The notes: generated by a model from the letters alone, not told the origin. Shown: positions 30,897 to 39,727, counted from the first letter of the stretch. The stretch: 41,229 nt of DNA from Gammaproteobacteria bacterium (GCA_021324815.1 JAJPIJ010000024.1:1-41229); one strand, 5' to 3'. Program-made: numbers and translations.

Positions 30897-32291
30897 ATGA
30901 AACCCATGGTTGCAATCCTGGGCCGCCCCAACGTCGGCAAGTCCACGCTCTTCAACCGCCTCACCCGCACGCGTGAGGCGCTGGTCGCGGACCAGCCGGG
31001 GGTCACGCGCGATTATCGCGTCGGCGAGGGCCGCATCGGCGATCGTCCCCATCTCGTCATCGACACCGGCGGCGTGACTGAAAGCCGCGACCCGCTGGCC
31101 AGCACCGTGAGCGACCTGGCGCTGAAAATGGCGCAGGAGGCCGATGCGATCCTGTGGCTGGTCGACGGCCGCGAGGGGCGCACGACGGAGGATGATCGCA
31201 TCGCCGAATGGCTGCGCCGCGCCGGCAAACCCGTTGTCATCGCCGTGAACAAGACCGAGGCGCTGGAGCCCGCATCGGCCTGCGCCGAGTTTCATGGCTA
31301 CGGCATGGGCGAGCCGCTGGCGATCAGCAGCGCGCACGGCGGGGGCGTGGAGGAGCTCATGGCGCGCGTGTGCGCCGCGCTGCCGCGCGCGGATGAAACG
31401 GAAGCAGAAGCGATGCCGAAGGGCGTGCGCGTGGCGGTGCTGGGCCGGCCCAATGTCGGCAAGTCCACGCTGGTCAACCGCATGCTGGGCGAGGAGCGCA
31501 TGCTGACCTATGACCAGCCCGGCACCACGCGCGACGCCATCGCCGTGCCGTTCGCGCGCGACGGCAGGGACTACGTGCTCATCGACACCGCCGGCGTGCG
31601 GCGCCGCGCGCGCATGGTCGAGGACATCGAGAAATTCAGCGTCATCAAGGCGCTGCAGGCCATCGACGCCGCCAACGTGGTGATCCTGGTCATCGACGCG
31701 CAGGAAGGCGTGACCGAGCAGGACGCGAGCCTGCTGGGACAAATTCTGGACAGCGGCCGGGCGCTCGTCATCGCCGTCAACAAGTGGGACGGCCTGAGCG
31801 AGGATCAGAAAACCCGGACACGCAATTCCATCGATCGGCGGCTGGACTTCGCCAGCTTCGCCCGCGTGCACTACATCTCGGCGCTGCACGGCAGCGGCGT
31901 CGGCAATTTGTTCGAGTCCATCGATCGCGCCTATGCCTCCGCATTCAAGGAGGCCTCCGCCGGCGAACTCACCGACATGCTGAATTATCTGCTGGAGGCG
32001 CACCAGCCACCGCTGGTGCGCGGGCGGCGGATCAAGCTGCGTTATGCGCATCTGGGCGGCCACAACCCGCCGCGCATCGTGATCCACGGCAACCAGACCG
32101 AAGCCGTGCCCGGCGCCTACAAGCGCTACCTGGAGAACGAATTCCGGAGACTGCTCAAGATCGAAGGCACGCCGCTGAAGCTCGAATTCCGCACCGGCGA
32201 GAACCCCTACAAGCACAAGAAGAACATCCTGACGCCGCGCCAGGTCGCCAAGCGCAAGCGCCTCAAAAAATACATCCGCAAACAGCGCTGA
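30897..32291 (+). CDS. der: Ribosome-assembly GTPase Der (EngA)
   Basis: 464 residues with two GTPase domains and a KH-like C-terminal domain; needed for 50S assembly. G1 motifs are GRPNVGKSTLFN (9-20) and GRPNVGKSTLVN, G3 motifs DTGG and DTAG, and G4 motifs NKTE (instead of NKxD, in the first domain) and NKWD. The basic tail LTPRQVAKRKRLKKYIRKQR is complete. ATG 30897 gives the family N-terminus MKPMVAILGRP; an upstream TTG is unlikely. A degenerate copy of its 3' end lies at 32743-32872. Confidence 0.96.
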   Translation: MKPMVAILGRPNVGKSTLFNRLTRTREALVADQPGVTRDYRVGEGRIGDRPHLVIDTGGVTESRDPLASTVSDLALKMAQEADAILWLVDGREGRTTEDDRIAEWLRRAGKPVVIAVNKTEALEPASACAEFHGYGMGEPLAISSAHGGGVEELMARVCAALPRADETEAEAMPKGVRVAVLGRPNVGKSTLVNRMLGEERMLTYDQPGTTRDAIAVPFARDGRDYVLIDTAGVRRRARMVEDIEKFSVIKALQAIDAANVVILVIDAQEGVTEQDASLLGQILDSGRALVIAVNKWDGLSEDQKTRTRNSIDRRLDFASFARVHYISALHGSGVGNLFESIDRAYASAFKEASAGELTDMLNYLLEAHQPPLVRGRRIKLRYAHLGGHNPPRIVIHGNQTEAVPGAYKRYLENEFRRLLKIEGTPLKLEFRTGENPYKHKKNILTPRQVAKRKRLKKYIRKQR

Positions 32292-32310
32292 TTCCTGGGA
32301 TGTTGCCAGG

Positions 32311-32523
32311 TCAAGCCGCGATATTTACGTAATCTACTTTGCTTGTTGCGGGAGGGATGGGCAGACCATCTTCACGCAGACCCTCAAGGTGAAATTTAAT
32401 GGCCTTGCGGATATTTTCCTCAGCCTCTTCAGGAGTGGCTCCCGTGGCGACGCAGCCCGGCAGATCGGGAACATAAGCTGAATAGTTTCCCTCTGCTTTC
32501 TCAATGACGACGGCGTATCGCAT
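32311..32523 (-). CDS. hicB: HicB-family antitoxin
   Basis: A 70-residue protein with the HicB partial RNase-H-like fold: YAVVIEKAEGNYSAYVPDLP, GCVATGATPEEAEENIRKAI, then FHLEGLREDGLPIPPATS. It should bind and silence HicA. There is no extra DNA-binding domain, as in the short HicB forms. It follows hicA by six bases and converges on der, whose stop is 19 bases away. Confidence 0.93.
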   Translation of the reverse strand: MRYAVVIEKAEGNYSAYVPDLPGCVATGATPEEAEENIRKAIKFHLEGLREDGLPIPPATSKVDYVNIAA

Positions 32524-32529
32524 AAGCCC

Positions 32530-32718
32530 TCATTTTTTAAGCCCAGCCTGTTTCAAGATACTATTGAGTGTGCCCGGCGCCAAATCATCACTGGGTTTTC
32601 CAGCCACGGTAACCCGTCCTGGCCTGTTCGGATGCTTGTACTGTCGGTGACTGCCACGAGTGGCCACCAGAAACCACCCGTCGTCCTGCAACATTCGCAG
32701 CACTTCCTTGACTTTCAC
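32530..32718 (-). CDS. hicA: HicA-family mRNA interferase toxin
   Basis: A 62-residue double-stranded-RNA-binding-fold toxin that cleaves mRNA. KVKEVLRMLQDDGWFLVATR and GSHRQYKHPNRPGRVTVAGK contain the catalytic His24 in the family position, followed by DDLAPGTLNSILKQAGL. Complete and toxin-first, as usual for hicAB. Its promoter must lie within or beside the der remnant on the opposite strand. Confidence 0.93.
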   Translation of the reverse strand: MKVKEVLRMLQDDGWFLVATRGSHRQYKHPNRPGRVTVAGKPSDDLAPGTLNSILKQAGLKK

Positions 32719-32742
32719 CAGCCTAGCATATCAAGGACTTCG

Positions 32743-32872
32743 CCGCCGCGCATCGTGATCTATTGCAACCAGGCCAGCGGTGAGAATCCCTACGAAAAAG
32801 AGAAATGTATTGACTCCGCGCCAAACCGCCAAACGCAAACGCCTCAAAAAATACATCCGCAAGCACCGCTAG
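32743..32872 (+). pseudogene. der: Degenerate second copy of the der 3' end
   Basis: Residues PPRIVIYCNQ, then GENPYEKEK, then LTPRQTAKRKRLKKYIRKHR and a stop, match the Der C-terminus (PPRIVIHGNQ, GENPYKHKK, LTPRQVAKRKRLKKYIRKQR). Relative to der 32067-32291, about 93 bases (31 codons) are missing in frame in one place and two bases in another, which shifts the frame. Many differences are synonymous, as expected for a diverged copy from another der allele rather than a recent tandem duplicate. The HicAB pair sits between the two copies. Confidence 0.82.
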
Positions 32873-33209
32873 ACGGCGCGCATTCTCTTTGCGCGCGTCA
32901 ACCTTGGGCGTGTGGCTGGACCGCGCTTTTTAACCAGACGAAACTGAATCTTGTATCCGAGCGCCGACGCGTACCGTTGCAGGGTGGCAAGCGATGGTGA
33001 ATGACCGCCGCCCGCGGATTCGAGGCGGGCCACCGCGGATTGGGTGGTGCCAATCCGGGTCGCCACTTCCGCCTGGCTGAGGCCGGCCTCGGCGCGGGCC
33101 TTCAGAATCTCATCGAGAAACGCGAATTCATCGGCCAGCCGATCATATTCGCGGCGAACCCCGGGATGTGCCAGCCCCGGCTCTTGAATGCCTTAAGACT
33201 TTTTCGCAT
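32869..33209 (-). pseudogene. Frameshifted HigA/Xre-type antitoxin
   Basis: ATG 33209, preceded by a strong AGGAGGTG, encodes MRKSLKAFKSR, then the frame breaks in CGGGGC at about 33173-33179 (one base missing). The protein resumes as LAHPGVRREYDRLADEFAFL and DEILKARAEAGLSQAEVATR, followed by a helix-turn-helix (IGTTQSAVARLESAGGG, PSLATLQRYASALGYKIQF) and a basic tail. This is the layout of XRE antitoxins that follow RelE/HigB toxins. The HTH part alone is an open frame without its own ribosome site. Its stop overlaps that of the der remnant tail to tail. Confidence 0.72.
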
Positions 33210-33260
33210 CTTTCACCTCCTTCATCCGTTCGCGCGCGATATCCAATTCCTTCCGGGGCG
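33177..33260 (-). pseudogene. Remnant of a HigB/RelE-type toxin C-terminus
   Basis: Upstream of and overlapping the antitoxin start, the frame EKTPRKELDIARERMKEVKD, then AKKS and a stop, resembles the C-terminus of RelE/HigB-like toxins that precede such antitoxins. A TAA two codons before this stretch and the end of gpx at 33282 leave no room for the rest. The toxin is therefore deleted except for about 24 residues. Identity rests on a short match and on context. Confidence 0.55.
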
Positions 33261-33281
33261 TTTTCTCCGATTAATCGAGCT

Positions 33282-33761
33282 TCAGCCAAGTAGCGACGAC
33301 AAATCCTTCTCGATGCTTTCAGGGGCATCGCCCGGTGCGTAGCGTTTTACTACTGAGCCGTTCTTGTTTATCAGAAATTTGGTGAAGTTCCACTTGATGG
33401 ACTCGGTGCCGAGCAGGCCCTTCTTCTCGGATTTGAGGTATTTGTACAGCGGATGCGTGTGGCCGCCGTTGACTTCGATCTTGGTGAACATTGGGAAAGT
33501 CACGTTGTAGTTTTGCGCGCAGAAGTTTTTGATCTCCGTCTCGTTGCCCGGCTCCTGCTGGCCGAATTGGTTGCAGGGGAAACCCAGCACGGCAAAGCCC
33601 TTGTCCTTGTACTTGCGGTGGAGTGCTTCGAGGCCGGCGTATTGGGGCGTGTAGCCGCACTTGCTGGCGACGTTGACGATCAACAACACGCGGCCGCGGT
33701 AGGCATCCAGCTTCTGTGGCTGGCCGTCGATGGTTTTGACTTCGAAGTCATAGATGCTCAT
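33282..33761 (-). CDS. Glutathione peroxidase family protein
   Basis: A 159-residue thiol peroxidase reducing hydroperoxides with thioredoxin or glutathione. Catalytic Cys35 (NVASKCGYTPQY), the FPCNQFGQQEPG motif with Cys63 as likely resolving cysteine, and the WNFTKFL motif with its Trp are present. It is a cysteine, not selenocysteine, enzyme (TGC codon). ATG 33761 fits the family start; longer frames upstream lie in a palindromic repeat. E. coli BtuE is the nearest kind I know. Confidence 0.93.
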   Translation of the reverse strand: MSIYDFEVKTIDGQPQKLDAYRGRVLLIVNVASKCGYTPQYAGLEALHRKYKDKGFAVLGFPCNQFGQQEPGNETEIKNFCAQNYNVTFPMFTKIEVNGGHTHPLYKYLKSEKKGLLGTESIKWNFTKFLINKNGSVVKRYAPGDAPESIEKDLSSLLG

Positions 33762-33779
33762 AGCGGTTACTTTTTCGTC

Positions 33780-33821
33780 ATACCGGAAACGCGCTTCTTC
33801 AGTTAGCGCGTTGTCCGGTAT
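33780..33821. repeat. Long palindrome upstream of gpx
   Basis: ATACCGGAAACGCG (33780-33793) pairs with CGCGTTGTCCGGTAT (33807-33821), 14 pairs with a single bulged C and a 13-base loop. It begins 19 bases before the gpx ATG and would lie in the leader if transcription starts upstream. TACCGG/CCGGTA-ended palindromes look like a small dispersed element; a role as leader structure is possible. Confidence 0.65.
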
Positions 33822-33923
33822 CCAGTCCAAAAATTATTTTTGCATCCCCGAGCATTTTACTTCCCTGTAACCTGGATTCCGGCAATCCCTGCCGCAACGA
33901 CAGTATGATGTCCCCCATCCTAC

Positions 33924-33944
33924 CTTCCCCCTTGGAGGGGGAAG
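33924..33944. repeat. G/C-run palindromic repeat
   Basis: CTTCCCCC (33924-33931) and GGGGGAAG (33937-33944) form an eight-pair stem with a five-base loop. It is very similar to the unit at 91-110 near the other end of the window. Confidence 0.72.
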
Positions 33945-34068
33945 GGGATACCGGCATACGCCGGTTTGTTCGCATAGTCGCGTCCCGCCCCCCGACAATC
34001 TTCGCGTACCTTGCCCTCTTTTTCATGATTTTCACTCTTGGAATCCTCCATCAAATAAGAACGGGCGT

Positions 34069-36612
34069 CTATTTTCGTGTAGGCCGGACGCGATGAGTGG
34101 CTTCCGCGGTGTGGGGATCGTCGGGCCAGTAATGCCTGGGATAGCGGCCTTTCAGTTCTTTCCTGACCTCAGGATAGCCATTCTTCCAGAAGCTTGCCAA
34201 ATCCTGCGTTGTTTGCACAGGCCTTCGGGCGGGCGACAGCAAGGTCATGACCACGGGCACGCGGCCACCGGCGACGCGCGGTGTTTCATGGAGGCCAAAG
34301 ATTTCCTGTAGTTTGACGGCCAGCACCGGCCGCTCGTCGTTGCAATAATCGAGCGCGATGCGCGAGCCGCTGGGGACGGCAATATGCGTCGGCGCCAGTG
34401 CATCCAGTTGCTTCTGCTGTTGCCAGGTGAGCTGGCTGGCGAGCGCCTTGGCGAGATCGAGCCTGCCCAGTTGTTCGCGGCGGGTGATGCCGGGGAGAAA
34501 AGGCGCCAGCCATTCTTCCAGGCGAGCCAGCAGCGCCGCGTCGGACACATCCGGCCAATCGCGAGTCTCCGGCAGCTCCAGCCGCCGCAACAATTGAACG
34601 CGCGCCCGCCAGTTGCGGGTGACGCGATCCCACGGCAGGCAGTCAAGGCCCAGCGCGCGGATGCCTTCGATCATGCCGGTGCTCGCCGCCTCGGGCGGGA
34701 CGGGGATTGTCTTTTCCTCCAGCACGAGTTCAAACAACTTTTTGCGGCGGCGGGCGAGCACGGCATGCGCGCGGTCATCCCAGTGCACCTCGTCAGCGCT
34801 GCGCAAATCCGCGGCAAACTCCTGCTCGAGTTGCCGCAATGTGATCGGCGCCGCCAGATGAATGCGCGCCTCCTGATCACCGGCGTCGAGTTCAGCGGCG
34901 ACGAGGAATTCTGCTTTGCGCAACTCATCGTCCGCGGGCAGCACGGCGCCGCGGCCGTTGCTGAGCACGTATGCGCCGCCTTGCGGCGCGCGGCGGCGGG
35001 CGATGCGGTCGGGATAGGCGTGCGCCAGCAGCACGCCGGCCATGTCCGTTTGTTCTGGATCGAAGCGCGAGTCTTCGCGCTTGTCCGGCAGGCCAAGCTC
35101 CCGCCGCCAGCGGGCCACCAGTTGCTCGACCCGCTCGCAGGCGCCGCGATCCAGCACGTAATCCGCGGGCAGCGGCGGGCGTTTCGCCGCTAGCGCCTCC
35201 AGCCGCAGATGAATGTCCGCGGATCGGCGGGTGCTGATAGGTTTGAGGACATCGCGTTCGCTCAACAGCGCCGCCAGTTGCAGCGCCAATGGTTGCCGTT
35301 TGAGGGTTTTGGCCCGTTCCAGCATGTGCGCCAGCCGCGGATGCAGGCCCAGCCGGCTCATCCCGCGGCCATGCCGGGTGATGCGGCCGGCCTCGTCGAT
35401 CGCGCCGAGCCGGCGCAGCAAGTCACGGGCCTGCGCGTAAGATGCCTCCGGCGGCGGCGTGATCCAGTTGAGGGATGCGGGATCGGTGGTTCCCCAGTTC
35501 GCCAGTTCCAGCGCCAGGGGGCACAAGTCCGCCTCCAGAATCTCCGGGGGCGTGTGGGCCGCAAAATTCTGCTCGGCGTGTTCCGTCCACAAGCGGTAAC
35601 AAACGCCGGGCCCCAGGCGGCCGGCGCGGCCGCGGCGCTGATCGGCCGCCGCCCGCGAGACGCGTGTGGTGACAAGCCGGCTCATGCCGGTGTTGGGGTC
35701 GAATTGCGCGCGCCGCATGAGGCCGGCGTCGATGACCACGCGCACGCCCTCGATGGTGAGGCTGGTCTCGGCGATGCTGGTCGAGAGCACCACCTTGCGC
35801 CGGCCCGCCATCGCTGGCGTCAGCGCGCGGTCCTGCTCCGCCTGCGTCAGATCGCCGTAGAGCGGCAGCACGTCGATGTTGCCGGCCAGATCCGTGAGTC
35901 GTTGCCGTACGCGGCGGATTTCGGGCGCGCCCGGCAGAAACACCAGCAGATCGCCCGTGTCATCTCGCAATGCCCGCCGCACGGCGGCGGCAACATCGTC
36001 CTCGACATTTTTGCCCGGCGCGCGCGGGAGGTATCGCGTCTCCACCGGATGAACCGCGCCTTCGATCGCGACGATCGGCGCCTCGGGCAGCGCGCGCGTG
36101 AGGCCGTCGATGTCCGGCGTGGCGGACATGATCAGCACGCGCAAGTCATCGCGCAGCGCGCGCCGCGCGTCGTCGCACAGCGCGAAGCCGAGATCGGCAT
36201 GCAGGCTGCGCTCGTGGAATTCGTCGAACAGCACGCCGGCCGCGCCTTCCAGCGCCGGGTCGGATTGCAGCATCCGCGTGAGTATCCCCTCGGTGATGAC
36301 CTCAATGCGCGTATCGGGGCCGACGCGCTGCTCAAGGCGGGTGCGGTAACCGATGGTCCCGCCGGCGTGCTCGCCGAGATTGGCGGCCATGCGCTGCGCC
36401 ACGGCGCGCGCCGCCAGCCGGCGCGGTTCCAGCATCAGAAGTTTTTTGTCCTTGCGCCATTCCGCCTGCAACAAAGCCGGCGGCAGAACGGTGCTTTTTC
36501 CGGCGCCGGGCGGCGCCTGCACGATGACCACGGGATGCGTCGCAAGCGCCCGCAGAATCCCCGGCAGCGCCGGCGTGATCGGCAGATTGGACCCTACAGA
36601 ATTTCGCGCCAA
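34069..36612 (-). CDS. hrpB: DEAH-box ATP-dependent helicase HrpB
   Basis: About 847 residues. Motifs in order: Walker A APPGAGKST, LEPRRLAARAVAQRMA (Ia), DEFHERSLHADLGFALCDD (II, here DEFH), MSATPD (III), TSIAETSLTIEGVRVVIDAG (V), RRGRAGRLGPGVCYRLW (VI), and the HrpB-specific C-terminal domain ending TTQDLASFWKNGYPEVRKEL and KGRYPRHYWPDDP. The exact role is unknown in most bacteria. The start is uncertain: TTG 36612 gives a family-like N-terminus (LPITPALPGILRAL) with AAGG upstream; ATG 36648 and 36687 are possible. All overlap the MBL gene, so translation is probably coupled. Confidence 0.93.
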   Translation of the reverse strand: MARNSVGSNLPITPALPGILRALATHPVVIVQAPPGAGKSTVLPPALLQAEWRKDKKLLMLEPRRLAARAVAQRMAANLGEHAGGTIGYRTRLEQRVGPDTRIEVITEGILTRMLQSDPALEGAAGVLFDEFHERSLHADLGFALCDDARRALRDDLRVLIMSATPDIDGLTRALPEAPIVAIEGAVHPVETRYLPRAPGKNVEDDVAAAVRRALRDDTGDLLVFLPGAPEIRRVRQRLTDLAGNIDVLPLYGDLTQAEQDRALTPAMAGRRKVVLSTSIAETSLTIEGVRVVIDAGLMRRAQFDPNTGMSRLVTTRVSRAAADQRRGRAGRLGPGVCYRLWTEHAEQNFAAHTPPEILEADLCPLALELANWGTTDPASLNWITPPPEASYAQARDLLRRLGAIDEAGRITRHGRGMSRLGLHPRLAHMLERAKTLKRQPLALQLAALLSERDVLKPISTRRSADIHLRLEALAAKRPPLPADYVLDRGACERVEQLVARWRRELGLPDKREDSRFDPEQTDMAGVLLAHAYPDRIARRRAPQGGAYVLSNGRGAVLPADDELRKAEFLVAAELDAGDQEARIHLAAPITLRQLEQEFAADLRSADEVHWDDRAHAVLARRRKKLFELVLEEKTIPVPPEAASTGMIEGIRALGLDCLPWDRVTRNWRARVQLLRRLELPETRDWPDVSDAALLARLEEWLAPFLPGITRREQLGRLDLAKALASQLTWQQQKQLDALAPTHIAVPSGSRIALDYCNDERPVLAVKLQEIFGLHETPRVAGGRVPVVMTLLSPARRPVQTTQDLASFWKNGYPEVRKELKGRYPRHYWPDDPHTAEATHRVRPTRK

Positions 36613-37361
36613 GGAAACCCTTTTTGTTGGTCGGCAATGCCTATCCATTCCCGTTTGCAATTGCACGCCGCCGCCGCGGCGGTGCATGCCCAGATCGGCG
36701 TGTTGTTCTGCTGGCTCAGGTGCATCGCGATCAGGTGCTGCAGGCGGCTGATGTTGATCGCCGTGAGCAGTCCGGCGGCCTGGGTGTTGCTTAAATGACC
36801 CAGGTCGCTGGCGATGCGCTGCTTGAGCGGTTCCGGGTAGGGACCGGCCATCAACGCGTTTTCATCATGATTGAATTCGAGCAGCAGCGCATCCAGACCG
36901 TCAAAGAACTGTTTGATGTGCGGCGTGATGCTGCCGGTGTCGGTCAGCAGGCCCAGCCGGTGCCTGCCGTCGCTGAAAATGAACTGCGCCGGTTCGCGGG
37001 CGTCGTGCGGGACCACCACGGGCGTCACCCGCACATCGCCGATGTCGAAGGATTCGTGATGGTGGAAGACGTGCACCGCCCGCACGCCGTCGAGCATCTC
37101 CGCGGCGGCGTGGAGGGTGCCCGCGGTCAGCCAGACGGGCAGGGAGTATTTGCGCGCCAGCGCGCCGACGCCGTCGATGTGGTCATTGTGTTCGTGGGTG
37201 ACGACGATGGCGGTCAGATCCTCGGGCGCGAGTCCCATGGCGCCGAGGCGCGCCGTCGTTTCCCTGACGGAAAAACCGCAATCGATCAGGAGCCGCGTGC
37301 CGTTGACCTGTACTATCGTACCATTGCCCTTGCTGCCGCTGCCGATGCTTGCAAAGCGCAC
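36594..37361 (-). CDS. MBL-fold metallo-hydrolase, YycJ/WalJ-like
   Basis: A 255-residue cytosolic hydrolase. MRFASIGSGSKGNGTIVQV is the YycJ-type start, HEHNDH (56-61) provides di-metal ligands, and PHDAREPAQFIF, LTDTGSITPHI and LEFNHDENAL add further ones. DNA or RNA phosphodiesters are plausible substrates, but none is proven for this branch. The last 30 residues (ACTAAAAACNCKREWIGIAD) are Ala/Cys-rich. It lies 24 bases after bamC. Confidence 0.9.
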   Translation of the reverse strand: MRFASIGSGSKGNGTIVQVNGTRLLIDCGFSVRETTARLGAMGLAPEDLTAIVVTHEHNDHIDGVGALARKYSLPVWLTAGTLHAAAEMLDGVRAVHVFHHHESFDIGDVRVTPVVVPHDAREPAQFIFSDGRHRLGLLTDTGSITPHIKQFFDGLDALLLEFNHDENALMAGPYPEPLKQRIASDLGHLSNTQAAGLLTAINISRLQHLIAMHLSQQNNTPIWACTAAAAACNCKREWIGIADQQKGFPWREIL

Positions 37362-37385
37362 GCTGAGTTGTCAGGGCCGGAGGGG

Positions 37386-38597
37386 TTACGTGGACTTGTT
37401 GAGTTCGTCTTGCAGCAGGTTCAAGATTTTATTCGCGCCGTCGCTGGTGTCCCATTTGCCGGTGGCATCCAGCACGACGATCTCCGTCTTCTTGCCGACA
37501 CCGGTCAGGCTGATCTGGAATTGCTGTTCCTTCGGACCCTTGTCCCAGAACTTGAGCTTGGACAGCATGCCTTTTTTCTCGGGAGGCTCGGGCATGGCAT
37601 AGCGGACATGATAAATGCCGCGCGGCTTGTCCATATCATCGACAGTCACACCGGCCCGGGACAGGGCATTGCCGGTGCTGTTCCAGGCATCGGCGAATTC
37701 CTCCTGCAAGGCCAGCAACATGCGCCCTCCGCCGCTGTCGACGATGGCGGCGCGCGGGTTCATGGCCGAGATGACGCCGGGTTTGACCTCGGAGGCAGGC
37801 GCGGCGGCGGGCTGGTCCCCGGCCACGGGCGCGGCGGCCGCCTCGCGGACGGGTTCCGTCGATGCGTCGGGGTTATGCCATTGTTTTCCTCCGGCGGATG
37901 CCGTGGAAGCCGCTGCGGCCTCAGGCGCCGCCGGCGCCGGCGCCGCGGCGGCGCCGGCGGCCATTTCGGCGGCCTCGGCGCCGAGGGCCTTTTTGATATC
38001 CGCGACCATGCGGCCTTCCAGCGCCTCATCCCGCTCGCGGGGCTGCCAGGTCAGCTTTTCGCCGTCGGGTTTCTGCTCCTCGCCCTCATGGGAGACATAG
38101 AGCGTGGTGGTGCCCGCCTTCTCGCCGGCCTCGGCGAAGACCTTGAAACGATCGCGCGTCAGACTGGACTTGTCCTCACGCCACTCGGTCTCCTGCACGC
38201 CGTATTCCTGATCGTCGAGATCGAGGGCGTAGCCCTGCGCCTTCCAGAAGGCGTGCAACTTCTCCCACACAGCGGGCACATCACCCTCGACGATGACCAC
38301 CTTCTCGCCGCTCAAGGCGGTGACGGCGTTCTGCACGCCGCCCGCCGCCTCACGCTGCTTCTTGCGGGCGGCAATCCGCTCCTGGTATGACGAGAACGTG
38401 GCGCTGCCCTCGTCGGGCACCGCCATCTTGTCGTGGATGGCCTCGGTGGAGAGATCAGGAGGAACTTCCATGTCCGGCAGCGTCGTGCTCTTTTTGTACT
38501 CCGAACGTTTGTCAGGGAGCACCTGATCGAGTTTGGGGACGTATTTGCATCCGGCGACGCCCAGCGCCACGACAATCAACAACAGATGACGGAACAT
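37386..38597 (-). CDS. bamC: Outer-membrane assembly lipoprotein BamC (NlpB)
   Basis: 403 residues. The lipoprotein signal MFRHLLLIVVALGVAGC (Cys17) is followed by an unstructured N-terminal segment that in E. coli contacts BamD, then two helix-grip domains (about 95-210 and 280-400). Between them is an Ala/Pro-rich linker (GAAAAPAPAAPEAAAASTAS) longer than in E. coli. I chose ATG 38597, nine bases after GGGGTG; ATG 38606 is also in frame. dapA lies just upstream, as in E. coli. Confidence 0.92.
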   Translation of the reverse strand: MFRHLLLIVVALGVAGCKYVPKLDQVLPDKRSEYKKSTTLPDMEVPPDLSTEAIHDKMAVPDEGSATFSSYQERIAARKKQREAAGGVQNAVTALSGEKVVIVEGDVPAVWEKLHAFWKAQGYALDLDDQEYGVQETEWREDKSSLTRDRFKVFAEAGEKAGTTTLYVSHEGEEQKPDGEKLTWQPRERDEALEGRMVADIKKALGAEAAEMAAGAAAAPAPAAPEAAAASTASAGGKQWHNPDASTEPVREAAAAPVAGDQPAAAPASEVKPGVISAMNPRAAIVDSGGGRMLLALQEEFADAWNSTGNALSRAGVTVDDMDKPRGIYHVRYAMPEPPEKKGMLSKLKFWDKGPKEQQFQISLTGVGKKTEIVVLDATGKWDTSDGANKILNLLQDELNKST

Positions 38598-38695
38598 GCG
38601 ATACATCACCCCGCGATGGAAAGGCAGATTGGCCCCCATGAACAAATCCTGAATACACCACCCGCGCGAATATGGCAACCGGCGGTATTTTAGCA

Positions 38696-39589
38696 TCAGA
38701 CCCGGCCCACGCCCGCCTGTTCCAGGGCCCGGCGCACGCGCTCGTGGCAGGCGGCGGACAGCCAGGTGAGCGGCAGGCGTATGCCGGCCTCGATCAATCC
38801 CATCTGCGACAGCGCCCACTTGGCCGGGATGGGATTGGACTCGCAGAACAATTCCTTGTGCAGGCCGGCAAGCCGCGCGTCGGTGCGCGAGGCCTGCCCG
38901 CGATCCCCGCGGCGGGCCTGCGCGCAAAGCTCGTGCATGGCCTTGGGCGCCACGTTGGCGGTGACCGAGATGACGCCGTGGCCGCCGCGCAGCATGAATT
39001 CCATCGCCGTGGCGTCGTCGCCGCTGAACAGCAGGAACTTGTCGCCGCACAGCGCGCGGATTTTGTCGACGCGGGCCAGGTCACCGGTGGCCTCCTTGAT
39101 GCCGATGATGTTCGGCACCTGCGCCAGCCGCGCCACGGTCTCCGGCTGCATGTCGCAGGCGGTGCGGCCCGGGACGTTGTAAAGAATCTGGGGAATATTC
39201 ACGCGCTCGGCGATGAGCTTGTGATGTTGGTACAGCCCCTCCTGCGTCGGCTTGTTGTAATACGGCGTGACCAGCAGGCAGGCGTCCGCCCCGGCCTCCT
39301 TCGCCGCCTGGGTGAGTTCGATGGCCTCGGTGGTCGAGTTGGCGCCGGTGCCGGCGATGACGGGGATGCGGCCGCGGACGTGCTTGATGACCTGGCGGAT
39401 GACCTCGACGTGCTCCTCCATGCCGAGCGTGGCGGATTCGCCGGTGGTGCCGACGGCGACGATGGCGTCGGTGCCCTCGGCGATGTGCCAGTCGAGCAGG
39501 CGCCGCAGGGCGTCAGGGTCAAGCGGCGTCTCCGGAGCCACCCCCGCGCGCATCGGCGTCACGATGGCCACCATGCTGCCTTGGAACAT
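38696..39589 (-). CDS. dapA: 4-hydroxy-tetrahydrodipicolinate synthase
   Basis: Condenses pyruvate with aspartate semialdehyde for lysine and diaminopimelate synthesis. 297 residues, TIM barrel. Schiff-base Lys165 is in IIGIKEATGD, Tyr137 in ILYNVPGRT, and the GTTGESATL loop binds substrate. ATG 39589 follows GAGGGCGC. It is divergent from gcvR (138-base gap) and upstream of bamC. Confidence 0.97.
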   Translation of the reverse strand: MFQGSMVAIVTPMRAGVAPETPLDPDALRRLLDWHIAEGTDAIVAVGTTGESATLGMEEHVEVIRQVIKHVRGRIPVIAGTGANSTTEAIELTQAAKEAGADACLLVTPYYNKPTQEGLYQHHKLIAERVNIPQILYNVPGRTACDMQPETVARLAQVPNIIGIKEATGDLARVDKIRALCGDKFLLFSGDDATAMEFMLRGGHGVISVTANVAPKAMHELCAQARRGDRGQASRTDARLAGLHKELFCESNPIPAKWALSQMGLIEAGIRLPLTWLSAACHERVRRALEQAGVGRV

Positions 39590-39727
39590 TTTCAAGCGCC
39601 CTCGACCTCGAATTTGGCGGGGTATGGTACTGACCCGACTGTCCGAACACAACCTCGCTCCGGGCCGCCGGGCGAGGCTTGCCGCCGGAGGCCGAAAACA
39701 TGCAGAATAGCGAAGTTGAACAATAAC

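Larger units (their letters stand above)
33762..34068. other. gpx-hrpB intergenic region, repeats only
   Basis: 307 bases without a recognisable gene. It carries a long imperfect palindrome at 33780-33821, a G/C-run hairpin at 33924-33944, and AT-rich DNA towards 34068. Short open frames here have no family resemblance. Confidence 0.6.
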
